64,000 bases of DNA from Aquabacterium sp. (lineage in GTDB: Bacteria > Pseudomonadota > Gammaproteobacteria > Burkholderiales > Burkholderiaceae_C): assembly GCF_016195855.1 (NCBI RefSeq), contig NZ_JACPYU010000022.1, forward strand, positions 62,001 to 126,000, given 5' to 3'. Below the pieces are notes generated by a model. The model saw only the letters and a program-made list of their open reading frames with translations, was not told the DNA's origin and did no database searches. Positions within the stretch are counted from its first letter, which is position 1. Every line of letters starts with the position of its first letter. Shown here in pieces: positions 27,060 to 37,100 of the stretch. A program made the translations under genes and the position numbers.

Positions 27060-27821
27060 ATGCAATGGTCTCAACTGACCTGGGCCGAACTGCCCGACCA
27101 GCTCACAGCCGCATCGGATGCGGCCATCCTGCCCGTGGGCGCCACCGAGCAGCATGGCCCACACATGGGTTGCGGCATGGACGCCGTGATTGCCGATGTG
27201 CTGTGCAAGGCCGTGGCCGAGCGCACGGGCGTGCCCATGTTGCCCACCTTGCCTTACGGCTGTTCACTGGGGCACAGCCGGCGCTGGCCAGGCACCATCG
27301 CCGTGCAACCCATCACCCTGATCGAGTTGGTCAAGCAGATCGGTGATGGGGCGTATCACAGCGGCGTGCGGCGGCTGTTCATCATCAACACGCATGTGAC
27401 CAATGCCGCGCCGCTGCGTTGCGCCCTGGAGATGCTGCGCGCCGAACACGACGACCTGATGGTGGCGGTGATCAATTCGCCTCAGATCAGCGAGCGTGTG
27501 CGCCAGTTCCACTTTGCCGATGCCGAGGACTGGCATGCCAACGACGCCGAGACCTCGCTGATGCTGGCCGTGGCGCCCGAGATGGTGCGCCCCGATCGCC
27601 TGCACGAGGCCGATGACCCGGACCGCACCGAGGGCCAGGTCTTTGCCCACCCGGTCAACCGCACCAGCCTCAATGGCGTCACCGGGACGCCCAGCCTGGC
27701 CACGGCCGAGAAGGGCCAGCAAGGCTTTGCCTGGATGGTGGAGGACCTGTCTGCCTTGATCCGCAGGGGCATGGTGCAGACGCCGCCCCTGGCCCATTCG
27801 TATTTCGATCGCGTGGCCTGA
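27060..27821 (+). CDS. Creatininase-family amidohydrolase
   Basis: The 253-residue protein matches the creatinine amidohydrolase family. Metal ligands appear to be Glu30 and His32 (GATEQHGPH), Asp41, His112 and Glu164 (NDAETS). The usual NGHGGN loop reads NTHVTN (110-115), keeping the His but not the glycines. Family members hydrolyse creatinine, formamides and other cyclic or simple amides. Sitting 10 bases after the ATPase gene and before a glutamine synthetase homologue, it likely opens or deaminates the imported compound in the cytoplasm. Confidence 0.85.
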   Translation: MQWSQLTWAELPDQLTAASDAAILPVGATEQHGPHMGCGMDAVIADVLCKAVAERTGVPMLPTLPYGCSLGHSRRWPGTIAVQPITLIELVKQIGDGAYHSGVRRLFIINTHVTNAAPLRCALEMLRAEHDDLMVAVINSPQISERVRQFHFADAEDWHANDAETSLMLAVAPEMVRPDRLHEADDPDRTEGQVFAHPVNRTSLNGVTGTPSLATAEKGQQGFAWMVEDLSALIRRGMVQTPPLAHSYFDRVA

Positions 27822-27874
27822 GTCCAGCCGCCACGTCTGTTCCCCTTCATCGTTTGTTGCTAACGGAGTTCAGC

Positions 27875-29236
27875 ATGCATGCCTCTCAAGAAGTTCAGGC
27901 CATTCAGCAATCGCTCAAGGCCAAGGGTGTGAAGTACTGCATCGGCGCTTATGTCGATATCCACGGCATCCAGAAGGCCAAGGTCGTGCCCATCGACCAC
28001 TTGCCGCAGATGGCCGCCGGCTCGGAGCGCTACACGGGCTATGCCCTCGATGGCCTGGGCCAGGCGCCCAATGAGGACGAGTTGACATCCGTCCCCGACT
28101 TGCGCCACATCGTTCAACTCCCCTGGGAGCCCAAGATCGCGTGGATGCCGGCCGACAACCACTTCAAAGGCGAGCCTTACCCTTTGAGCACCCGCGTGGC
28201 CCTGCAAAGCGTGATGGCCCAGGCCGCCCAGATGGGCTATGGCATGAACCTGGGCATCGAGTGCGAGATCTTCCTGCTCAAGCAACAGGCCGATGGCACG
28301 CTGGCCGTGCCGCACGCCGGCGACAAGCTGGTCAAGCCTTGCTACGACGTCAAGGGCTTCACCGACAACTTCAGCTGGCTGGACAAGGTGGCCACCTGCA
28401 TCAATGACCTGGGCTGGGATCTGTACTCTTTCGACCATGAGGATGCGAATGGCCAGTTCGAGTTCGATTTCAACTACGCCGATGTGCTGACGACCTGCGA
28501 CCGGCTGACCTTCTTTCGCATGATGGCCAAGCACTATGCCGAAGAAGAGGGCCTGCTGGCCACCATGATGCCCAAGCCCTTTGCTGACAAGACAGGCAAT
28601 GGCGCCCACTTCAACATGTCGCTGTATGACCTCAAGACCGGCAAGAACCTGTTTGCCTGCGACCCCAAGGACGACCCGCGCGGCATTGGCCTGACACCGC
28701 TGGGCTACCAGTTCGTGGGTGGCATCCTCAAGCATGGGCGAGCCCTGTGCGCGGTGTTTGCGCCTACCGTCAACAGCTACAAGCGGCTGGTGCGGCGTGG
28801 CGCCATGAGCTATTTCTCTTGGGCGCCGGTGTTCAACTCCTATGGCTCGAACAACCGTACCAACTCGGTGCGCATCCCGGCGGGTGGTGGTCGTTGCGAG
28901 TCGCGCAATGCCGATGGCGCGGTCAACCCCTACCTGGCTGCAGCGCTGGCCATGGCCGCGGGCCTCGAAGGCATCCGCGAAGGCCTGAACCCGGGTGAGC
29001 CCAACGAAGATAACCTGTACGAGTTGAGCGACGCTCAGCGCGCCGAGCGGGGCATCGAGTTCCTGCCGCAGACCTTGCAGGAAGCCGTGGCCGCCTTTGC
29101 CGCGGACCCGCTGGTCGAGCGCACGCTGGGCAAGGCCTTGCGCGACGAGTTCATCAAGTACAAGACGCAGGAGTGGGAGGCCTACCACCTGTCCGTCAGC
29201 CAATGGGAAACAGCGCGCTACAGCGCCATGTTCTGA
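27875..29236 (+). CDS. glnT: Glutamine synthetase-like GlnT (type III ligase)
   Basis: The 453-residue protein belongs to the GlnT / gamma-glutamyl-amine ligase branch: [24 protein letters not shown] near the N-terminus, GIECEIF and [12 protein letters not shown] metal-site segments, [14 protein letters not shown], and [10 protein letters not shown] with the ATP/ammonia-site Arg. It couples ATP hydrolysis to joining glutamate with ammonia or an amine such as methylamine. In this operon it would capture nitrogen released by the creatininase-like enzyme. ATG 27875 follows an AACGGAG ribosome site. Confidence 0.85.
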   Translation: MHASQEVQAIQQSLKAKGVKYCIGAYVDIHGIQKAKVVPIDHLPQMAAGSERYTGYALDGLGQAPNEDELTSVPDLRHIVQLPWEPKIAWMPADNHFKGEPYPLSTRVALQSVMAQAAQMGYGMNLGIECEIFLLKQQADGTLAVPHAGDKLVKPCYDVKGFTDNFSWLDKVATCINDLGWDLYSFDHEDANGQFEFDFNYADVLTTCDRLTFFRMMAKHYAEEEGLLATMMPKPFADKTGNGAHFNMSLYDLKTGKNLFACDPKDDPRGIGLTPLGYQFVGGILKHGRALCAVFAPTVNSYKRLVRRGAMSYFSWAPVFNSYGSNNRTNSVRIPAGGGRCESRNADGAVNPYLAAALAMAAGLEGIREGLNPGEPNEDNLYELSDAQRAERGIEFLPQTLQEAVAAFAADPLVERTLGKALRDEFIKYKTQEWEAYHLSVSQWETARYSAMF

Positions 29237-29240
29237 CACC

Positions 29241-29702
29241 ATGAGCGATTTGCCCGACACCAAAGGCAGCCCTGTCACGCGCATCAGCATCTCGATGCCC
29301 GAGGACCTGCTGCAGGAACTGGACGTGATGGTGGCCCGGCGCGGCTTCGAGAGCCGCTCCCAGGCCATCGGCGCGATGATCAACGACCAGTTGCTGGAGC
29401 ACAAGCGCCAGCTGGGCGAGCAGGTGATGGTGGGGACCATCACCTTGCTGTATGACCGCTCGGTCAAGGGCCTGCAAAAGCAGTTGTCCGACCTGCAGTG
29501 CCACCACATCGACGAGGTCATCAGCTCCTTGCACGTGCACCTCATGGACAAGCAGATGCTGGAGGTCGTGCTGGTCCAGGGGCCGGCCACCAAGCTGCAG
29601 GCCATTGCGGATGCCATGAGCACGCTGCGGGGCGTCATCACGGGCCGGCTGCAGCTCATGGCCGCCACGATCCCGCCGGTTCACCCGCTCACCAGGGGCT
29701 AG
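29241..29702 (+). CDS. NikR-like ribbon-helix-helix regulator
   Basis: The 153-residue protein has an N-terminal ribbon-helix-helix (TRISISMPEDLLQELDVMVARRGFESRSQAIGAMI, about 12-48) and a C-terminal ACT-like domain as in NikR. The nickel-site His residues are kept (CHHIDE and SSLHVHL), but the position of E. coli Cys95 is Met (HVHLMDKQMLEV). Nickel binding may therefore be changed or lost. It starts 4 bases after glnT and probably regulates this operon. The longer in-frame start upstream would overlap glnT and is rejected. Confidence 0.85.
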   Translation: MSDLPDTKGSPVTRISISMPEDLLQELDVMVARRGFESRSQAIGAMINDQLLEHKRQLGEQVMVGTITLLYDRSVKGLQKQLSDLQCHHIDEVISSLHVHLMDKQMLEVVLVQGPATKLQAIADAMSTLRGVITGRLQLMAATIPPVHPLTRG

Positions 29703-29837
29703 CCAGGGGCGGTGGCAATGCCTCCCTTTACAAACCGGCAATATGGACATGAACGGACACAGGGGACGGACGGGCTGATAATGCGGGGCGCTGGCACCGA
29801 AGGGTTCGCTTCGGGCCGCCCCCAATTCGCACAGACC
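29703..29837. other. Intergenic stretch before the carboxypeptidase gene
   Basis: There is no gene here. A weak hairpin (GGTGGC-AAT-GCCTCC, one mismatch) followed by CTTTAC just after the NikR-like stop could end the upstream operon. No convincing promoter pair is seen. Confidence 0.35.
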
Positions 29838-31004
29838 ATGATCGCCACACAACAACATCGCCGCTTCGCATCCGCCATCGCCCTGGGGCTCATCAGCCTG
29901 AGCTGGGCCCCGTCGAGCTTCGCCGTGGAGATTTCTCCGCCGCCGACCCTGAGCAACAAGGCCTTCTTGCTGATGGAGTTCGACACGGGGCAGGTGCTGG
30001 CATCGTCCAACCCGGACCAGCCGCTGCCGCCCGCTTCGCTGACCAAGATGATGACCAGCTACATCGTCGAGCAGTCGTTGAAGTCCGGCCGGCTCAAGCC
30101 CACCGACCAGGTCCGCGTGAGCCTGAACGCCTGGTGCCGCGGCTCCAGCACCGAGTCCTGCATGTACCTGCCGCTCAACAGCTCGGCCTCCGTGATGGAC
30201 ATGCTGCGCGGCATCATCGTGCAGTCGGGCAATGACGCCTCCAAGGCCATGGCCGAGCACCTGGGCGGCTCTGAAGACGCCTTCGCCCAGACCATGAACA
30301 GCGAAGCCAAGCGCATGGGCATGGCCCACACGCACTTCGACAATGCCACGGGCCTGCCTGCGCCCACGCACCTGGCCTCCGCACGCGACCTGGCCGTGCT
30401 GGCGCGCGCCATCATCCGCGACAGCTCGGACTACTACCCGATCTACGCCGAAAAGGAGTTCAAGTTCAACGGCATCAAGCAGGGCAACCGCAATGCCTTG
30501 CTGTACACCGACCCGACCGTGGACGGCCTCAAGACGGGCCACACAGAGGCAGCCGGTTACTGCCTGACGGCCTCGTCCAAGCGCAACGGCATGCGTTTGA
30601 TCTCGGTCGTGATGGGTGCCAACAGCATGCAGGACCGCGCTGACCAGACCCGTGCGCTGTTCAACTGGGGCTTCAGCTCGTTCGAGAAGGCCAAGGCCGT
30701 GGGCGCCAACACGCCGCTGGCTTCGGCGCCCGTGCAGTTCGGCAAGGCCGATGTGGTGCCGGCTGGCGTGCTGGCTGACTGGAGCCTGATGGTGCCGCGT
30801 GGCCAGGCCTCGCAGATCAAGACCACGGTGCAGCTCAACCCCGAAGTCAAGGCGCCGGTGGCCCAGGGCACGGTGCTGGGCAAGGTGGTCGCCACCATTG
30901 ACGGCAAGCCTTACGGTGAGCAGAACCTGGTGGCCTTGCAGCCGGTGGAGCAATCGGGCATCTTCCTGAGGGCCTGGCAGCACATCCGCAAGCTCTTCAA
31001 GTAA
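29838..31004 (+). CDS. D-alanyl-D-alanine carboxypeptidase (PBP5/6 type)
   Basis: The 388-residue precursor has a signal peptide ending SSFA (about 1-31) and the three serine-peptidase S11 motifs: SLTK (active Ser), SGN in [12 protein letters not shown] and KTG in [15 protein letters not shown]-terminal beta domain and an amphipathic end helix ([12 protein letters not shown]) would hold it on the periplasmic face of the inner membrane. It trims the terminal D-Ala from peptidoglycan pentapeptides. lgt begins 2 bases after its stop. Confidence 0.93.
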   Translation: MIATQQHRRFASAIALGLISLSWAPSSFAVEISPPPTLSNKAFLLMEFDTGQVLASSNPDQPLPPASLTKMMTSYIVEQSLKSGRLKPTDQVRVSLNAWCRGSSTESCMYLPLNSSASVMDMLRGIIVQSGNDASKAMAEHLGGSEDAFAQTMNSEAKRMGMAHTHFDNATGLPAPTHLASARDLAVLARAIIRDSSDYYPIYAEKEFKFNGIKQGNRNALLYTDPTVDGLKTGHTEAAGYCLTASSKRNGMRLISVVMGANSMQDRADQTRALFNWGFSSFEKAKAVGANTPLASAPVQFGKADVVPAGVLADWSLMVPRGQASQIKTTVQLNPEVKAPVAQGTVLGKVVATIDGKPYGEQNLVALQPVEQSGIFLRAWQHIRKLFK

Positions 31005-31006
31005 GC

Positions 31007-31807
31007 ATGCTGGTCCATCCTCAGTTCGACCCGGTGGCCTTGTCCGTCGGGCCCGTGCGCTTTCACTGGTACGGGCTCATGTACCTGCTGGGCTTCGTGC
31101 TCTTTCTGGTACTGGGCCGCAGGCGGGTGAAGCAGGGCCTGGCGCCCATCACGGCGCCGCAGGTGGAGCAGTTCCTGTTCTACGGGGCAATGGGGGTGGT
31201 GATCGGTGGGCGGCTGGGTTATGTGCTGTTCTACAAGCCGGCCTTCTATCTGGCCCATCCCATGGACGCGCTGCACCTGGGGCAGGGCGGCATGTCCTTC
31301 CATGGTGGTTTTCTGGGTGTGGTCATTGCGGGCTGGCTGTTTGCGCGCCGCCATGGCGTGTCCTACCTGCGCCTGTTCGACTTTGTCGTGCCCTTGGTGC
31401 CGCTGGGCCTGGCTGCAGGCCGGATTGGCAATTTCATCAATGGCGAGCTCTGGGGGCGGGTAACCAGCCCGGATGCGCCCTGGGCCATGGTGTTCCCGCA
31501 TGCGGGCGATAGCTTGCCCCGTCACCCATCGCAGCTGTACGAGTTTGGGCTGGAAGGCCTCGTGCTGTTCACGGTGATGTGGCTGTTCACGCGCAAGCCT
31601 CGGCCGGTGGGGCAGGCCACGGCCTTGTTCATGATGGGCTATGGCCTGGCGCGCTTCACGGTGGAGTTCACCCGCGAGCCGGACAATTTCCTGGGCCTGC
31701 TGAGCATGGGCTTGAGCATGGGCCAGTGGCTGAGCCTGCCAATGATCCTGATTGGTGCCGTGTTGTGGTGGCGGTTCAGCCACCAGGCTGTTCGTCAGGC
31801 CAGTTGA
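31007..31807 (+). CDS. lgt: Prolipoprotein diacylglyceryl transferase
   Basis: The 266-residue inner-membrane enzyme shows the Lgt motifs [12 protein letters not shown] and [14 protein letters not shown] (with the essential Arg and His) among seven membrane helices. It moves diacylglycerol from phosphatidylglycerol to the lipobox Cys of prelipoproteins, the first step of lipoprotein maturation. It is coupled to the upstream carboxypeptidase gene, a cell-envelope pairing. Confidence 0.96.
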   Translation: MLVHPQFDPVALSVGPVRFHWYGLMYLLGFVLFLVLGRRRVKQGLAPITAPQVEQFLFYGAMGVVIGGRLGYVLFYKPAFYLAHPMDALHLGQGGMSFHGGFLGVVIAGWLFARRHGVSYLRLFDFVVPLVPLGLAAGRIGNFINGELWGRVTSPDAPWAMVFPHAGDSLPRHPSQLYEFGLEGLVLFTVMWLFTRKPRPVGQATALFMMGYGLARFTVEFTREPDNFLGLLSMGLSMGQWLSLPMILIGAVLWWRFSHQAVRQAS

Positions 31808-31822
31808 TGGCTGGCTGAGGCT

Positions 31823-32116
31823 TCAGCGGATCTTGCCCAGCAGGGTCTCGATCTCGTCAAACATCTCGCCCATGGCGGCGGAGTCCTTGGTCAGATCGGC
31901 ACCCAGTCGGGTTTGCAACTGCTGCTCCATGAAGCACACCGTCATGCGCACATAGGTGCTGTCCAGTGCTTTGCGCACGGCAGCCATCTGGGTGGCAATC
32001 GGCAAGCAGCCTTCACCCTCTTCGATCATGCGCTGGATGCCACGCAACTGGCCTTCCGCGCGCTTGAGGCGGTTGAGGATGTCGGTGCGGCTTTTGTCGT
32101 TGTCCAGGGCGGCCAT
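31823..32116 (-). CDS. CsoR/RcnR-family repressor (copy 1)
   Basis: The 97-residue all-helical protein (RLKRAEGQLRGIQRMIEEGEGC...) belongs to the CsoR/FrmR/CstR family. It has Cys37, but the second Cys (Cys61, VRMTVCFMEQQ) is 24 residues later. The CsoR His and Cys ligands would be at +25 and +29, where Phe62 and Gln66 stand. It is therefore not a standard copper sensor. Following the SQR gene on the same strand, it may sense sulfide-derived persulfide. ATG 32116 is used; the longer frame reads through a hairpin. Confidence 0.82.
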   Translation of the reverse strand: MAALDNDKSRTDILNRLKRAEGQLRGIQRMIEEGEGCLPIATQMAAVRKALDSTYVRMTVCFMEQQLQTRLGADLTKDSAAMGEMFDEIETLLGKIR

Positions 32117-32138
32117 AGGGTGCGTGCGTCCAAGAGAT

Positions 32139-32176
32139 AAGGGGCAAGGCTTGATTGTGCCCAATCTTTGCCCCTT
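32139..32176 (-). other. Strong hairpin between the SQR and CsoR genes
   Basis: A 9-bp stem (AAGGGGCAA 32139-32147, TTGCCCCTT 32168-32176) encloses a 5-bp stem (GATTG/CAATC) with a 4-base loop. No U-tract follows on the minus strand, so it looks like an mRNA stability or processing element that could set unequal expression of the two genes, not a full terminator. Confidence 0.6.
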
Positions 32177-32191
32177 TGGTTTGCCCGTGGA

Positions 32192-33466
32192 TCAGTGGTC
32201 TTTGATCTTCATGATGCCCATGGCTTTCATCACCAGGCGCTCATAAATGGGCTCCGAGGTTCCCTTCTTCATCTTGCGCATGAAGTACTTCTCGAAGGCG
32301 ATCTTGGCCAGGTGCACCCAGTAACCTTCGCTGAACCAGCTCACATTACGCGGCGGGATCTGAGGCAGCGCCACAAAGGCTGCGCCATGGTCACCAAAGT
32401 CAGCCAGGCACACCGCATTCCAGGTGGCGTGTTCATGCGGTTGCACGCCATCCAGCAGCGCGCGGATGTTGTGCGCGGTGGCCGTCACCATGGACTCGAT
32501 CATGTAGCCCGTCTTGGGAATACCGGTCGGGATGGGCGTGGGTTCCGGCGGTGTGATGGCCACGCACACGCCCACCGCGAAGATATTGGGGTAGCGCGGG
32601 TTGCGCTGACGTTCGTCGATCAGCACAAAGCCCCTTGGGTTGACCAGGCCTTCGATGCCGAAGATCGCATCCACCCCCTTGAAAGCGGGCAGCATCATCG
32701 AGTACTTGAAGGGCAGGGTGTGCTCCTTCTTGGGCTTGCCATCCTCATCGTGCTCGGTCACGTGCATGAGGCCGGCTTCGACCTTGGTGACCTTGGCATT
32801 GCAGATCCAGCGCACCGACTTGTCCCGGAAGATGGACTCCATCATGCTTTTGGAGTCACCCACGCCGTTGAGCCCCAGGTGGCCGATATACGGCTCGGAG
32901 GTCACGAAGGTCATGGGGACCTTGTCGCGGATCTTGCGGCGACGCAGGTCGGTTTCCATGATCATCGCGTACTCGTACGCGGGCCCGAAGCACGAGGCAC
33001 CTTGCACGGCGCCCACGACGATGGGGCCAGGGTCGGCCACGAACTGCATCCAGGCTTCCCGGGCGTGCTCGGCATGGTCCACGTGGCACACGGAGTGCGT
33101 GTGGCCTTGCGGGCCCAGCCCCTCGATCTCGTCAAACGCGAGCTTGGGGCCAGTGGCAATCACCAGGTAGTCGTAGGGGATCTGGCGGCCATCGATCAGC
33201 TCCACCTGGTTTTGTTCCGGGTGGACACGCTTGGCGCCGACGGGGATGAAGTCGACGCCCTTCTTGTCGAGAATCGGCGCGATCGGCAACTCGATCTCAT
33301 CGCGATCCCGCCAGTCCACGGCCACCCAAGGGTTGGAGGGCACGAAGTGGAAGGTGGGGGTGTTGGAGATGACAGTGATCTTGTCATCCGGCCGCGCGTT
33401 CTCCTTCATCTCGAAGGCCATGGGCAGGCCACCAATGCCGGCGCCCAGAATCACGATGTTTGCCAT
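32192..33466 (-). CDS. sqr: Sulfide:quinone oxidoreductase
   Basis: The 424-residue flavoprotein starts with the FAD Rossmann motif GAGIGG (8-13). It has cysteines at 127 (SVCHVD), 159 (GASCFGP) and 353 (AVCLADFG), matching the three redox cysteines of SQR (Aquifex C124, C156, C347). The C-terminal tail (KIAFEKYFMRKMKKG) is amphipathic and would dock on the membrane. It oxidises sulfide to polysulfide or persulfide and reduces quinone. A palindromic operator-like site lies directly upstream, and a CsoR-family gene downstream. Confidence 0.88.
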   Translation of the reverse strand: MANIVILGAGIGGLPMAFEMKENARPDDKITVISNTPTFHFVPSNPWVAVDWRDRDEIELPIAPILDKKGVDFIPVGAKRVHPEQNQVELIDGRQIPYDYLVIATGPKLAFDEIEGLGPQGHTHSVCHVDHAEHAREAWMQFVADPGPIVVGAVQGASCFGPAYEYAMIMETDLRRRKIRDKVPMTFVTSEPYIGHLGLNGVGDSKSMMESIFRDKSVRWICNAKVTKVEAGLMHVTEHDEDGKPKKEHTLPFKYSMMLPAFKGVDAIFGIEGLVNPRGFVLIDERQRNPRYPNIFAVGVCVAITPPEPTPIPTGIPKTGYMIESMVTATAHNIRALLDGVQPHEHATWNAVCLADFGDHGAAFVALPQIPPRNVSWFSEGYWVHLAKIAFEKYFMRKMKKGTSEPIYERLVMKAMGIMKIKDH

Positions 33467-33478
33467 GTCGATCTACTT

Positions 33479-33500
33479 ACCTATACGGGTATGGGTATAT
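33479..33500 (-). promoter_or_regulatory. CsoR-like operator upstream of sqr
   Basis: The stretch contains ATAC-GG-GTAT (33483-33492) followed by GGGTATA, a pattern of ATACCC/GGGTAT half-sites also found upstream of the RND operon at 38577-38592. It lies 17-26 bases upstream of the sqr start codon. One of the two CsoR-family proteins is the likely ligand. Confidence 0.6.
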
Positions 33501-33561
33501 TGAGATGATCAACCTTTGCGCCTGCTGAGGGTACAGGGTTTGCACTGACGGCTGCCGATTT

Positions 33562-33888
33562 TCAGCGAATCTTGCCCAGCAAAGCCTCGATTTCCTTAAG
33601 CACGGTGCTCGTATCGGAGGGCGCATCGGGCCGGCCCTGCATCTGCTCTTGCATGAAACACATGGTCATGCGCACATAAGTGCTGTCCAGTGCCTTGCGC
33701 ACCGCGGCCATCTGCGTGGCGATGTCTGCGCAAGGGTCGCCCACCTCCAGCATGCGCTGGATGCCGCGCAACTGGCCTTCTGCCCGTCGCAGGCGGTTGC
33801 GTATGTCCGTGCGGCTTTTTTCGCTGATGAGCGCGGCCTGATCGCAGCGCGGCGCCGGTGTGTCCTGGCTGGGGCTGCGGGGCTTCAT
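33562..33888 (-). CDS. CsoR/RcnR-family repressor (copy 2)
   Basis: The 108-residue protein is a close paralogue of the copy at 31823, with the same helix core (RAEGQLRGIQRML, ATQMAAVRKALDSTYVRMT) and the same Cys pair spacing (Cys53 and Cys77, CFMQEQ). It has an extra N-terminal tail with Cys15. It is the last gene of the RND-DUF2892 operon and probably controls it through the palindrome at 38577. The start ATG 33888 avoids overlap with the DUF2892 gene. Confidence 0.82.
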   Translation of the reverse strand: MKPRSPSQDTPAPRCDQAALISEKSRTDIRNRLRRAEGQLRGIQRMLEVGDPCADIATQMAAVRKALDSTYVRMTMCFMQEQMQGRPDAPSDTSTVLKEIEALLGKIR

Positions 33889-33907
33889 ATCAGGCTCGCT
33901 ACGGTGT

Positions 33908-34129
33908 TTACACGGCGCAGCTTGCGCCGTCCTTGAAGCCCAGCTTGCGCAAGATGATGGCCATGGGGCAGAAATTGGTGAAGCCGAACTGGAAGAGGTT
34001 GGCTCCCACAAAGGCCGTGAAGGCCAGGGCCCACTTGGACACAAACAAGGGGCTGCCCTCCACGCCCAGGGCGAGCGAGAGCATGATGAACAACCCGGCA
34101 ACGATGCGGATCATGCGTTCAACGGTCAT
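33908..34129 (-). CDS. Small DUF2892 membrane protein
   Basis: The 73-residue protein (MTVERMIRIVAGLFIMLSLALG...) has two membrane helices (about 5-22 and 30-50) and ends NFCPMAIILRKLGFKDGASC, the DUF2892 pattern. A strong ribosome site (AAGGAAACC) precedes ATG 34129. It lies between the RND pump and the second CsoR gene. A second DUF2892 gene ends the bigR operon, so both sulfur loci carry one. Confidence 0.85.
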   Translation of the reverse strand: MTVERMIRIVAGLFIMLSLALGVEGSPLFVSKWALAFTAFVGANLFQFGFTNFCPMAIILRKLGFKDGASCAV

Positions 34130-34167
34130 GGTGGTTTCCTTTCGAATCAAGAGTGCGCCGCCATCCA

Positions 34168-37100
34168 TCAGGCGGCTTCATGCTGACGCCGGTAGGCGGC
34201 GTAGTACAGCACCGGGATGACCACCAGCGTGAGCAGGGTGGACACCAGAATGCCGAAGATCAGGGACACGGCCAGGCCGTTGAAGATGGGGTCGTCCAGG
34301 ATGAAGAAGGCGCCCACCATGGCGGCGATGCCGGTCAGCGCAATGGGCTGCGCCCGCACGGCGGCTGACTGCACCACGGCCTGCTTGAAGGCCATGCCGC
34401 GCGCCACCTGCAGCTCGATGAAGTCCACCAGCAGGATGGAGTTGCGCACGATGATGCCGGCCAGCGCGATCATGCCGATCATGGACGTGGCCGTGAACTG
34501 CGCGTGCAGCAGCGCGTGGCCGGGCATGACGCCGATGATGGTCAGCGGGATGGGCGCCATGATGATCAGCGGGGTCCGGTAGGACTTGAACTGGGCGACC
34601 ACCAGCAGGTAGATCAGGATGAGGCCCACGCCATAAGCGGCGCCCATGTCGCGGAAGGTCTCGTAGGTGATCTGCCATTCGCCGTCCCACTTCAGCGCGT
34701 AGGCGCGGTATGGGTCTGAAGGCTGCTTGATCCAGTACTCCTGGATGCCCCCGGTGCCGGGCAGGGCGGCTTCACCCAACTTGCTGCGGATGGCAAACAG
34801 GCCATAGAGCGGGGAGTCCAGCTGGCCAGCCATGTCGCCAAACACATAGCTCACTGGCAAGAGGTCCTTGCTGAACAGGGGCTTGTCGATCACGCCGCGC
34901 TCGATGCGCACGAGCTCTGACAGCGGCACCAACTGGCCATTGGCGGCACGCAGCGGCAGGGCCAGCAGCTTGTCCAGCCCGATCTGGGATTCACGCGGCA
35001 ACTGGATGCGCACGGGGATGGGCATCTTGGCCTGCCCGTCGTGCAGGTAGGCCGGATCGGCACCAGACAAGGCAGCCTGCACGGCCTGCGCCACGCTGGC
35101 CACGGGGATGCCCAGCGATTCGGCGCGTTGGCGCTGCACGCGCAGGAACACGCGGGCCGCGTCTTCCTTGAGGCTGGTGTCGATGCCGACGATGTCCGGC
35201 GTGCCAGCAAAGGCCTTGGCCACGCGTTGGGCCAGTTGCGCACGGCCAGCTTCATCGGGGCCGTAGATCTCGGCCACCAGGGGCGACATGACTGGCGGGC
35301 CAGGCGGCACTTCCACCACCTTGACACGGGCACCATGGCGCGCGGCGATCCTCTCCAGGTCGACACGCAGGCGCTGGGCAATCACGTGGCTCTTTTCATG
35401 GCGGTGGTGCTTGTCCACCAGGTTGACCTGCAGATCGCCTTGTTCGGCATCGGCACGCAGGTAGTACTGGCGCACCAGGCCATTGAAAGTGATCGGGGAG
35501 GCCGTACCGGCATAGCCTTGCAGGTTCAGCACCTCGGGTTGCCTGGCCAGGAAGGCGCCCATGTCCTGCAAGGCGGCTGCCGTGTCTTCCAACGGGGTGC
35601 CGGCGGGCATTTCCACCACCACCTGGAATTCGCTCTTGTTGTCAAAGGGCAGCATCTTGAGCACCACGCCCAGGCCCGATGAGGGAATGGTGGCCAGGCC
35701 GATGGACAGCATCAGCGCTGCCACGATGCCCAGGCCCATGGCCCAGCGGCGGCCGCGGTACACCAGCAAAGGCATCAGCACACGGTCGAACAGGCCTTGC
35801 AGTCTGCCGGCCAGCCCGGTGGGCGTGGCGGCCGAGTGCCCGCCATCGCTTTCGCCATGGGCTGCAGCGTGCGGCTTCATCAGCTTGAGCGCCAGCCAGG
35901 GTGTGACGGTGAAGGCAATGCCCAGCGACAGCGCCATGCCCAGGCTGGAGTTGATGGGGATGGGGCTCATGTAGGGGCCCATCAGGCCGCTCACGAAGGC
36001 CATGGGCAGCAGGGCGGCGATCACGGTCAAGGTGGCCAGGATGGTGGGGCCGCCCACTTCATCCACAGCCGCCGGGATGATCTCGCGCAACGGCTTGCCG
36101 GGCTCCAGCTGTTGATGGCGGTGGATGTTCTCCACCACCACGATGGCGTCGTCCACCAGGATGCCGATGGAGAAGATCAACGCAAACAAGGACACGCGGT
36201 TGAGCGTGAAGCCCCAGGCCCAGGAGGCGAACAGGGTGGCCGTCAGCGTCAGGATCACGGCGGCGCCCACGATCACGGCCTCGCGGCGGCCCAGCGCCAG
36301 GCCCACGAGCAGGATCACGGAGCCGGTGGCGAAGGCCAGCTTCTGGATCAGCTTGTTGGCTTTCTCCGCAGCGGTTTCACCGTAGTCACGCGTGATGCTC
36401 ATTTCCACATCGGCGGGCAGCACGGCGTTGCGCAACTCGTCCAGGCGCTGGCGCACGGCGCGGGCCACGTCCACGGCGTTCTGGCCGGGCTTCTTGGTCA
36501 CCGTCAGCGTGACGGCGGGGAAGCTGTGGCCGGCAACCGCAACCGTGCTGGCGCCAGCGCCTGGCGTGAACCACACATGGCGAGACGCTTGCTGCGCGCC
36601 CCATTCGACACGGGCCACCTCGCGCAGGTACACCGGCTTGCCCTGACTGACGCCGACCACCAGGTTGCCCACATCGTCGGCAGAGCGCAAGAACTCGCCT
36701 GTCTCGATGCTGAGCATCTGCGAGCGGCCATCGGCCTGGGGATGGAGCACGGTGCCTGAGGGCAGGCTCTGGTTGGCCGCAGTCAAGGCCTGTTGCAGGC
36801 CGCCGATGTCCACGCCGCGCTCTCGCAGCCGGCTGGGGTCGAGCGTCACCATCACGGCCTGGCCGGGGCCGCCGATTGTTTGCACTTCGCGGGTGCCGGG
36901 CACACGTTTGATCTCGGCTTCCAGGCTGCGGGCGACACGTTCCAGCGCCAGTGCAGCCTGCGCATCCTTGCTCCACAAGGTCACCGCCAGCACGGGCACA
37001 TCGTCGATGCCTTTGGGCTTGACGATGGGGGGCAGGGCGCCCAGGTTGCGCGGCAGCCAGTCCTGGTTGGCATTGAGCACGTCGTACAGGCGCACCAGGG

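Noticed and set aside
29097..29702. Longer 201-residue start for the NikR-like gene
   Set aside because: The extra N-terminus overlaps glnT out of frame and is low complexity; ATG 29241 starts at the conserved region.
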